This document shows positions 48,597 to 59,600 of a stretch of 64,000 nucleotides of DNA, one piece after another. The translations under genes were made by a program, and so were the position numbers. The stretch is from Hippopus hippopus (Eukaryota > Mollusca > Bivalvia > Cardiida > Cardiidae), in the NCBI GenBank assembly GCA_946811185.2, contig OX328096.1:70555345-70619344 (forward strand). The letters are read 5' to 3'. A model generated the notes under the pieces. The model made no database searches, was not told the DNA's origin, and worked only from the letters and a program-made list of their open reading frames with translations. Each line of letters begins with the position of its first letter. The stretch's first letter is position 1.

Positions 48597-49560
48597 CTGG
48601 TGTAATCGAATTTCGCCAACGCAAGGGAAACTGCTCTTGCCGATTGCACCAAACAATAGTAATTTTCTTTCTGGTTAAATATCTATGCACTTGTATTCAA
48701 ATACTTTTGTAGAAATAATTTTTACCACTTAAACATCTAAATTTATCTGTCAAAACATTGTTACAAGTGAGACAGTACAAAGTCGCCATCTATAAAAAGA
48801 GTAAGCCAATTTCGACAACTCTTGTTTTCCAAAAATTAGAGGCCCCAGAGAGGGTAAAATAAAAAAATTCACAGCATCATTTCAGCAATATTCATTGCCT
48901 CCCTTGGATATTGAATCTACATTTACTTCCTACGAGATAACCTGAAGAACATAAAACAAAACGCAGCTCTCAGGAAACAAAATCGACAGTTGTGAGATTT
49001 TTCGTGTAATTATTTCTGCTGTGGCACTAAAATATTACAATCTAAATCAGGATGACAGTAATGGGGATAAACAGGCTGTAAATCCAAAAATGATAACCTT
49101 TTGTAGCTCACAGAAAATAAAGGTATTTTCTTGTCTTTGTAGTGATTTTAGTACCTGATTCAATTTATTTTCTTAGGAAAAAATGATTAAGGACCCCTCT
49201 TTCATTCATATGAATATATTTCCCTCTAGGTGCCCCATGCGAAACTTCGGCTATTAAAGTTCAAAAGATATAGATGACACTAAAAAGTTTTAAGCTGAAA
49301 GGATCTTTTAAAATCTGCATATAAAGGAGACACCTGAAAAGTGATAATAAAATGGCGGGGAAAAGCATGTGAGAGGTCGCTTATGATTTTTTTTCTTATT
49401 GATAGGTATTTTTCTGTCATTAGATTCAAATCACAGTTTAAAACATCTTTGCTGCTAAGATATCAGTCATTTCCGTGAATGGATGATGTCACAGATACGA
49501 AAATATTGCCCGAGGACATAGTTGGCGAAATTAGATTACTGGCGAAATTCGCTTACGCTC

Positions 49561-51050
49561 CTATAAGGTCCTTAATCGATAGATTAATGATTAATCTTTA
49601 CAAAAACACCAAAATAATTAAAAAATGACAGTGTTACCTCCTTGTAATTCCATTATTTCGGAATGTAAATATCCGTTGACCAATTTTCCTGGAAATCGAA
49701 TCTAGGCATTTACTGCGCATGTTTCGAAAGTAACTTTCGGTACATTAAAGTTCTTTTTTTTTTTCACAATTTATCGGCTTCTGTGTTATCAACGTGGGCA
49801 TAAAAAGGAAAGCTAAAAGTACTGGATGTATTTCATTTATGAGGAGTCGTATTTATCACTTAAATTGCCGATCACACTATATCATTTTTTCAATTCAAAT
49901 TGACCACGCATGCGCAGTTAGGTGAATTCGTTTACAAATTAGCCAGATGTGTTTATGTCAAATAAATGGTAAATTACAAAAATATGAACGAAAACCTTGC
50001 GCTTAACTTGGTGTCAACATGAAGTTAAATCATTTATCTATCGATTCATGTCCTTTTTTATAGCTGATAAGCAGATTAAAGACACATTAATCAGACTGAA
50101 AGATTGGCAGGTAAGATTTTGAAATTTCCAGATGGTGTTAAAGAATGGCTGATGTGAAGGGGTGCTGAGACCTAGTCACAAAAATAACATCGGAGCAACC
50201 CTTCAGACTGAAGGTAGGGCTTGCTTACCCCCGATTCGGGGACTAGCTCCAATGTTATTTTTGTGATTGTTTCTCCGCTTGCCCCCGCAGCAGCCATTCA
50301 TATGACACATCTGGAGTGAAAAGTTAAAATACCAGCATCGTTTCAAATGGCCGTATGCGTCAATCATATCTTTGTCAGTGAACAATAAGGTCCTTAATCG
50401 ATAGACTAATGATTAATCTTTACAAAAGCACCAAAATGATTAAAAAATGACTGTTACCTCCTTGTAATTCCATTTTAAATATCCACTGACCCACTTTCAA
50501 GGAAGTCAATCTAGGCTTGACATTTACTGCGCATGTTTCGGAAGTCACTTCCGGTACAGTAAAGTTCTTTTTTTCACAATTTATCAGCTTCTGTGTTATC
50601 ATCTTGGGCATTGAAAGGAAAACTTAATGTACTGGATGTATTTCATTTACGAGGAGTTGTGTTTATCACTTAAATTGCCGATCACACAGTATCATTTTTT
50701 CAAATCAAATTGACCACACATGCACATTTAACTGAATTTATAATGAGTGTTTGTTTACAAATTAGCCAGATGTGTTTATGTCATATAAATGGTAAAATAC
50801 TAAAAGATCAATGAAAACCTTGCACTTAACTTGGTGTCAACGTGAAGTTAGATCATTTATCTATTGATTCATGTCCATTTTCATAGCTGACAAGCAGATT
50901 AAAGACACATTAAGCAGACTGAAAGATGACCAGTAAGATTTTGAAATTGTCCAGATACTGTTGAAGAAGGGTTGCTGTGAAGGGTTGTGGAGACCCATTC
51001 ACAAAAATAATGTTGGAGCAACCCTTCAGACTGAAGGTAGGGCTTGCTAT
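49561..51050. repeat. Tandem duplication, ~825-bp period
   Basis: 49561-50227 (AAGGTCCTTAATCGATAGA..GACTGAAGGTAGGGCTTGCT) is repeated at 50388-51050. The copies differ by substitutions and small indels. Between them sits the 50228-50388 block related to 48440-48596. No protein family. Confidence 0.75.
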
Positions 51051-51142
51051 GGATGGGGTAAAATTGTATTGGTTGTATCTCCCATAACCATCCAATATGT
51101 TACAGGCAATACCAGATTTTTTATCAATGGTAGGTATTGGTT

Positions 51143-52110
51143 CAGGGATGTAAAATTATTTTTTTGTCCACTCACCGGGCGGGCGAGTAGTTATTAAGGG
51201 TTACTCGCTCTGCAGAGTTTTTCACTCGCCCTTTTTTTCGTGAAATACTCGTCTATTAGAATTGAAAGTCGTGTGATTAATTTTACTTACACGTAATTTT
51301 GATCTGAAATAAATGTCAAGAAATGTTATCATGTCTGAATTTTAACTTTTTATTCATTGAACTACCTGTTCATTAACATCATGCAAAGAGAGGAATTCAT
51401 ATTCTAAAGGTAGATGTAAACAAAAAGATGGTGTTCCCTAACCGCTACTAAAAATAGGTTGTCTGTACAGTCAAATTTTCTGATTAAATGACGTACCGTT
51501 TGAGAGCGCAAAATCAACTTAATTTGTCAACGTAATTATCATCTTACATAATCTTCTTTGTAATGCACTGGTAGTGATTCAATCAATTTAATGAAAAATA
51601 GGTCATGCCACTTCTGCAGAATGTTTTTAGAAAACCACTGAACCAGTTTGGATTTCCCTCTGCTATTCCCGTAAGAAAAGAAATAAATACTATAGCGTAG
51701 ACAGCCAGATTTACTCCAAGTCGTCTGATGTCATTGCTAAATACCCAGTATATAATGCAGAATCAAAGCGTGGCTTTTAGAAATTATTGGCTGCGACTAA
51801 ATCTCGTACGTGATACCTGATTGGTTTGCTGTAGAGATTTGATGCAGACTGGGCGTGGCGAAATAAACATTGTATTGTGTTTATGCATGTAATGGTTTGA
51901 AACTAGACAAAACCTCAAATAACTGATGTAAACTTCCATTTGATTAGCAGTTCTCCGACTGAAATTTTGCCGAATCTTACGGACTTTAAGTGCATGTAAT
52001 ATGTCAGAAAATCCACTAGCCCGGTCGGGCTAGTCAGGTTTTTCTTGTACTCGCCGGAAGTCGAAGATCACTCGCCAATGTGAGCGAGCGAGTGGAATTT
52101 TACATCCCTG
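51143..52110. mobile_element. hAT-like non-autonomous element (968 bp)
   Basis: Terminal inverted repeat CAGGGATGTAAAATT / AATTTTACATCCCTG, a hAT-type end. Subterminal GGGCGAGT / ACTCGCC motifs recur several times near both ends, as expected for transposase binding sites. The flanking 8-bp duplication is degenerate (TATTGGTT / TGGTGGTC), so an older insertion. No transposase frame. Confidence 0.7.
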
Positions 52111-52280
52111 TGGTGGTCATATGCACCAATTAGACCAGAGCTTGTAACAGGAATCCTTAATATCCATTTCATTCGCTATTTTTATTTCTTTGTTGTTGGT
52201 CAGTGATGCTTTCTGTGCTGCAGTAATCACATGGAAATATGTTTCCCGCAATGTACTTAAAAATCTATTCTAAATAAAGT

Positions 52281-52728
52281 GTCATGGAGAGAGGTTAGAT
52301 ATATAAGCACTTGAAACCTGCCTTGCTGTTGAACTAGCTTTTACAGCGATGCGGTTTGGTGTATTTCTCTCCATGCAAGTTAAGCAACGTGCATTAGGTT
52401 AGTACCTGGATGGGTGACCAGGTCGTTGCATGTTACATTTGGTGGCAGAGGTGGGATTAATGACAACTGCTGGACTGGAGTTGCCTTACTCACGTATATT
52501 CCCCTGGTTTATTCATATGTACATGTTCGTACATAAGTCTCTAGGTTGAGACTTGTCGAAGGGGGGGGTAATGTCATGGAGAGAGGTTAGATATATAAGC
52601 ACATGAAACCTGCCTTGCTGTTGAGCTAGCTTTTACAGTGATGCGGTTTGGTGTATTTCTCTCCGTGCAAGTTAAGCAACATGCATTAGGTTAGTACCTG
52701 GATGGGTGACCAGGTCGTTGCACGTTAC
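52281..52728. repeat. Direct repeat pair containing 5S-rRNA-like sequence
   Basis: Two ~155-bp copies (52281-52435 and 52573-52728), 292 bp apart. Each holds AAGTTAAGCAAC..GGTTAGTACCTGGATGGGTGACC (52377-52420 and 52668-52711), which corresponds to the A-box to C-box region of eukaryotic 5S rRNA. They are too diverged at the 5' side and at the GACC..GG end to be functional 5S genes; a 5S-derived SINE or degenerate 5S copy is most likely. Confidence 0.6.
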
Positions 52729-52739
52729 AAAAGATCAGC

Positions 52740-53581
52740 TGGGCCTAGGGGTAAATTCTATTTGCAGTCCTATGTATCCTGATTTTGGCCTGTCAATGGG
52801 GAATGTATTTCTTTAAGTTTTGCCAGCTAGCTGAAAACTAGATGAGTGTGCGATGGCGCGAGTGTATCAAGTGCAAATATATTGTACCAAATTCAAAAAA
52901 TGGTTAATTTTGAATTTTAGTAATGGTAAATATATCAAGAACATGTAAGTGATAACTGAATTCTATGTATGCCGTTTGTAATAAATCAAGTACACCCATT
53001 TTGGAACAACTGTCACTGAACTTGAAGTATATTCCTGGTTCAAATGTCAAAACTGAGTAGAAAGCACCCTTAGGTTGCAGTGCTAGAAGCTACTAAACAA
53101 AACTATGAAGACAGCAATTGAGATCAAAGATTTCTGGCTTCATGGACAATAAACAGACCTTGGCTTAGATTTTCCTTTTCTAACACCATGTTTTGTGACT
53201 GGTGTTTAGAATCTGGGGAAAAGACATTGTTTTCATCGCCTCCAGGATGTTACAATTAATAGGCTAACATTTAGCATTATACAGAATTTAATTTGGGCTG
53301 GTGAAAATTGCTAAGTTACTAGCCAGACATGCTTTTGAATGTCAATCCTAATTTCTATGACTGAGATGAATCTTCTTGTTTGAAACCATTTAGCCTAGAA
53401 TTGCAATGTTTGGTATGTATTGTTTGTTCTTATTAGCCAGTGGAACGATACAGGGCACACATAGCCCTCTTGTTGACATAAGGTATGTCTTTCCATATGA
53501 ATATTTGTACACAGCTTTTATATTTCTTTAGTTTATACATGTATTTTGTTTTGAATGAGAAACTTTTTTCTTTACCTGCAG
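52740..53581. other. Upstream region of the right-hand gene
   Basis: No recognised repeat or coding exon. A possible non-coding first exon ends near 53482 (GACATAAG|GTATGTC donor-like), ~100 bp before the first coding exon. Confidence 0.4.
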
Positions 53582-53676
53582 AAAGAATGGCCTCTGGTTA
53601 TGGGAGAGGTGGACGTGGAGCAGCCTTGCTTCAAGCAATGTCTCAGCCTGTGAGAAAACCAGGAGAGACTCCACAG
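53582..53676 (+). CDS. RG-motif gene, exon with start codon
   Basis: Acceptor CCTGCAG at 53575-53581; five untranslated bases, ATG at 53587, then 30 codons to GETPQ and donor CAG|GTAAAA. First GRG motif. Confidence 0.8.
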
Positions 53677-56600
53677 GTAAAATCATGGGACTATAAAATT
53701 TTCAGTTTTGGTATTCATCGCTTAAAATTTCATGACAAGGTGTTTGCAAAGAGTATGAAATTTTATGACACTATTGTGGCATTATTAAATCCGGACATAA
53801 GTTTGTTTGAACTTGATACACAGATTAGTTGTTGAAATTAAACAGTGTAATACAGAAGACAGAAAAAGCCATTTAACCCTGTACCACATAATCCCAAATT
53901 TTAACGACCCTGTGGAAGATGGCTTCTGAAACATTGTGGGAAAAGGAAACCAGCATTTTCTCCTTCTCCAATGTTTTCTATCTTTAGAAAGACAGGTATC
54001 ATCGTTTATGCTACTTTTATCTTGTCGTCTGCAAATGCTCCCAATTTGCCTAGTCCAAAATTTTGTCACTTGGTAAAGAGTTAACTTTAATCTAACATTG
54101 CTGTGAAAGTTTCACCTTTTTTTCTGTACAGTGTATGAACACAAAAATCCAGATGATTGTTCCCTGTGAATATTTAACAGTTAAAATGCTCTGATGCAAA
54201 GCTTGCTTTTCTCACTTAGTTTAGCATCTATGAAATAGTTTTGAGTGTTGTGCTGCAAGAACATTTTGTACTGCACATGTAAAATTAATGCATTGCATAA
54301 GAGAGAACCTTTCCTTTTAAAGGCGTTTCAGCGAGTTATTTCTAACGCAGAGAATTTCGTGAAATTTGACACAGAAACACTTCAAAGTATGTTCTTTCAA
54401 TATGCGAAGAGATAATCAGACGTTGCCTGATGAACCAAAAAGTTCTGAGCCCACGAAGAACATAACCCTTTTTAGCTCACCTGAGCACGAAGTGCTCATG
54501 GGGAGCTATTGTGATCGTGCTGTGTCCGTCGTGCAGTGTGCGTCGTGCGTTGTCTGTCGTCAACTTTTCACCTTGTGTACGCTCTAGAGGCCACATTTTC
54601 AGTCCGATACTCATGAAAGTTGGTCAGAATGTTTGTCTCAATAAAATCTCAGACGAGTTCGAAAATGAGTCATGTCGGGTCAAAAACTAGGTCACTAGGT
54701 CAAATCTTAGAAAAAACCTTGTGTACACTCTAGAGGCCACATTTTCTGTCCAATACTCCTGAAAGTTAGTCAGAATGTTTGCCTTGATGATATCTCGGAT
54801 GAGTTCGAAAATGGGTCATGTCGGGTCAAAAACTAAGCCAGTAGGTCAAATCTTAGGAAGACCTTGTGTACGCTCTGGAGGCAACATTTTCAGTCCAACA
54901 CTCCTGAAAATTGGTCAGAATGTTTGTCTTGATGATATCTTGGACGACTTCGAAAATGGGTCATGTCGGGTCAAAAACTAGGTCAAATCTTAGAAAAACC
55001 TTGTGTACGCTCTAGAGGCCACATTTTCTGTCCAATACTCCTGAAAGTTGGTCAGAATGACTGCCTTGATGATAGCTCAGACGAGTTCGAAAATGGGTCA
55101 TGTCGGGTCAAAAACTAGGCCAGTAGGTCAAATCTTAGAAAAACCTTGTGTACGCTCTAGAGGCCACATTTTCAGTCCAACACTCCTGAAAGTTGGTCAG
55201 AATGTTTGTCTTGATGATATCTTGGACGAGTTCGAAAATGGGTCATGTCGGTCAAAAACTAGGTCACTAGCTCAAATCTCAGAAAAACCTTGTGTACGCT
55301 CTAGAGGCCACATTTTCAGTCCAACACTCTTGGAAGTTGGTCAGAATGTTTGTCTTGATGATATCTCGAATGAGTTCGAAAATGAGTCATGTCGGGTCAA
55401 AAACTAGGTCAGTAGGTCAAATCTTAGGAAGACCTCGTGTACGCTCTGGAGGCCACATTTTCAGTCTAAAACTCCTGAAAGTTGGTCAGAATGTTTGTCT
55501 GGATGATATCTAGGATGAGTTCAAAAATAGGTTATGTGGCGTCAAAAACTAGGCCAGTAGGTCAAATTTTAGAAAAACCTTGTGTACGCTCTGGAGGCCA
55601 CATTTTCAGTCTAAAACTCTTGAAAGTTGGTCAGAATGTTTGTCTTGATGAAATCTCAGAAGAGTTCGAAAATGGGTCATGTCGGGTCAAAAACTAGGTC
55701 ACTAGGTCAAATCTTAGAAAAACCTTGTGTACACTCTAGAAACCACATTTTCTGTCAAGAACTCTTGAAACTTGGTCAGAATGTTTGTCTTGATAATAGC
55801 TCAGGCGAGTTTGATAATGGGTCATGTGGGGTCAAAAACTAGGTCACTAGGTCAAATCTTAGAAAAACCTTGTGTACGCTCTGGAGGACACATTTTCAGT
55901 CCGATACTCCTGAAACTTGGTCAGAATGTTTGTCTTGATGAGACCTTGAATGAGTTTAAATTTGGGTCATGTGGGGTCAAAAACTAGGTCACTGGGTCAA
56001 AAATTGGAAAAACCTTGTGTATGCTCTAGAGGCCACATTTTCAGTCTGATACTCTTTAAACTTGGTCAGAATGCTTGTTTTGGTGATATCTCAAATGAGT
56101 TTGATAATGGGTAATCAGTGCTAGCTCTGGCCCAAGTAAAATAATGGCCAACAACTTTTTCTTGAAAAAAATAATAGACAAATTAAGCGCGCGAAGTTTG
56201 GTTTAAAAGAAAAGACATGCACATGTAGCATTAACTTTGTTTTTTACTCATAGTTTCAAACTTTCATTCACATAATCATTTCCATTACAATAATAATAAT
56301 AAAAAAATGGTCATATATATTTAATCTTACCTTGTAGAAAATATTGTGGGAAAGGAGAATTTGCTCTATACCATTTCCTGGGATATTGCTCCCCCCCCCA
56401 CACACACACGATAGTTACATAAAAGCATAAAGGCTTTTAGGTCCTAGTTTCTTTTGATGAATGGTTACTCCTTTACCAAAAGACAAAATTTCATTTTAAT
56501 CTTACATTGTAGAAAATATTGTAGGAAAAGGAAAATTTGTTCTACACCATTTCCTAAGGATAGTTCTCCTTTTCCCACATTATTTGTATAAAAGCATACA

Positions 56601-59600
56601 GACAATTAAGTCCTAGTTTCTTTTGATGAATGGTTACTTCTTTATCAAACAACTTTTTTTTTTATTGTAATAAATGATGTGTACAAGTAAAGGAGAAAAT
56701 TTTCTATTACATGATGAATTACCTCCCTTTATTATCTGTTGACCTTAATTATTTTCTAATAAGGTCAATGAGGAGGATAAAATGTCTTAAATAAAGTCAT
56801 TCACTAGATAGTACCTAAACAATGAAGTGGACCAGGTTATCAACCGAAACCTTTAAATTTAATTTGAATGTTCATACTGCTATTCACTGGTACCACTGCT
56901 AAATCCAGTACTGTAAATGCAGTTTAATTTTCCTTCGTTTATTATCTTTTTTAATTGGCGATAGTTTTCGTTTAGGACGACCCATGTTGACGTGTAAGTG
57001 AAGAATGATAAGATTTTAAGGGTTCAAGAACAAGATTTATTAGAATAATGTCAACATGTCAATTAAATTCAATTATGAATTATTGTTTTCTTTTTGTTCG
57101 CCGACATTTAAACAGCGCCGGTTTACATTAGCAATGTAAACGAATTTATGATATCTAATTGGTTTCCTGTAGTCGCCATCGCCGTTTCTGGGGGTATTGA
57201 AATCCAAGGCATTCTATCACTGCGTCGAGTAAAATGGTCAATCAAAATTTAACGTGAAATAAACAATCGCGTTCTCCAATTAACGGCTTAGAATAACAAC
57301 CGATAACATGACACGCGTTGCGGAATATACAAGCCAACTGTGACCTGTCGATTACCAAAGGTTGCGTCCGCCGAGGTGTGAAACAAGCAATTACCACATT
57401 TCCGGTGCAAATTAGGGCGTGATCCAGGCAAGTAAAGGGAATTTTACCCAACTTTTTTGGGAATAAATTAATCGACAATTTTTATCGACAATTGGAAGAA
57501 TTAATTGACAGCTGAATTAATTAATCGACAATTGTCGATAATGTCGATTGGCAGCGCGAGCACTGGGTAATGTCGCATCAAAATCTAGGTCATTTGGTCA
57601 AATCCTAGAAAAACCTTTTGTACGCTCTAGAGGCCACATTTTCAGTCCAATACTCATGAAACTTGGTCAGAGTGTTTGTCTTAGTGATATCTAAAAAGTG
57701 TTTGATAATGGGTAATGTCTGATCAAAAACTAGGTCACTAGGCCAAATCTTAGAAAAACCTTGTGTATGCTGTAGAGGCCACATTTTTAGTCCGAAACTC
57801 TTAAAAGTTGGTCAGAATGTTTGTTTTGATAATATCTTGAAAGAGTTCGAAAATGGGTAATGTTGGATCAAAAACTAGGTCACTAGGTCAAATCTTAGAA
57901 AACCTTGTTTACTTTCTAGAGGCCTCATTTTTAATGCAATACTCATGAAACTTGGTCAGAATGTTGGTCTTGCACCAGTTTGCAAGTGGGTCATTTCGGG
58001 TCAATAAGTCATGAAAATCTTGGTAGAATGTTTGTCATAATATCTCAAAAGAGATTGAAAATGGGTCATGTTTGGTCAAATGACTCAGGTGAGCGATTTC
58101 AGGGCCATCATGGCTCTCTTGTTTCAAATTACACAAAACCTAATTATTGCAGCATACGTCAGAATTTTGTGATTAAAATCTGTAATTTCAGTCAAATCAT
58201 GTTCTCTGTGTTTTAAATTCATAGTGAAACAATGGATCCTCCGACTTTGATGAGAAATTAACAGATATTTCAAATTAATGATACGCTATCTATGTTTCAG
58301 TAAAACCCTTAGCCCACAAAGTCGCTTATTTTATCACGGAAAATCAGGACATTATTTGACCCTAAAAAAAATCTAGCGCAAAGATTTTTCTCATTTTTCT
58401 CAGAAATATACTTGATTATATCCTTTGTCAAAAAATGCAAAAAAAAAAAAAAAAAATAGGTTGCCAGGCTACTTTTCCCAATATTCGAACTCAGTTACCT
58501 CCCTTGGAACAAAGAAAGTGACACAAAACACCCAAGATTTCAAATTACTTAGTAAGATGTTTTATTTCTAGCACTAAATCATGTTTTTTTCACAATAAAG
58601 ATTGTACTCTGTCAACCCTTTCCTTGAGATAGTCTTGATTTAACATTGGTATGGGACGGCTTTGGAAAACATTTTGGTAAAAGGGGTAATTGTTCATTAC
58701 AAGCAATTGTTCCTTTCCCCACAACCTTTTCTGCACAAACGGTTCTTTTAATCTCATTTAAACCTTGTTTAATTTGTCGTCTACAGCTTCTTTCAATTTT
58801 GAAGTTCCAATTTAATTCATTTAGGAAAGGGTTAATACCAAATACATGTGGTATATTTTAATAGATGGGAGAATGGAAGAACAATACAAGTAGAACTGTC
58901 CAGAATTACTCAAAGGCGTAGATTACTTACGAACCTTATAGCAAAATGAATCAAACGATCCTGATTTCTGTCAATACCCAGGAAAGAGGGTTAGAAAACG
59001 TTGAAAAGGAGAAAATACTTGTAATTTTCTCTTTTTACAACACTAAACTTACTATCCGGATAAGTAATGTCCGACAAATGTACATGTTCCGTTTTCGCTG
59101 TTTAGGAATGATTTACACCTTCATAAACTGATCTTTAAAAAAAAAAAATGTATCTACCACTACTTTCTCCACGTCTTGCAGCAAAAATCAGTAGTCCAAT
59201 AATAGTACTACAATCAGGCAAAGTTACGCTAGAAAACAGATAAGCGAAGAGACATGCGCAAAAATGTTGCGCACTGACAACCCGATGAAACGTCGTTAAC
59301 ATAAAAACCACATTTTTTTTAACGACCCTGCTGAAGAAGGCTTTTGAAAGTGTTGTGAAGAAGGCTTTTGAAAGTGTTGTGGAAAAGGAGAAGATGCTGA
59401 TGACCACAGTCCTTTAAAACACATCCAATCATATGAGATGTCCGCAAATACTTTTGTATAAATGGAAGCTTTAAAATTTTGTTGTCTCTTTAAGACTTAA
59501 TCATGTGAAGAAAGTCATCACTGATTTCTGTCATCAGTTACATGTACAAATTTTACAGATTACATAATTATTTACATATATATTTTCAAGTTTTGAAGTG

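Noticed and set aside
52377..52420. Functional 5S rRNA gene
   Set aside because: Only the internal promoter part matches; the 5' half and 3' end do not, so no intact gene.
54775..55987. Series of overlapping 70-119 aa frames with GHVGSKTR motifs
   Set aside because: These are translations of the ~145-bp clam repeat array, the reverse complement of the 8-10 kb array.
57242..57478. 78-aa minus-strand frame inside the hAT-like insert
   Set aside because: Too short and without transposase motifs (no BED finger, no hAT dimerisation block).
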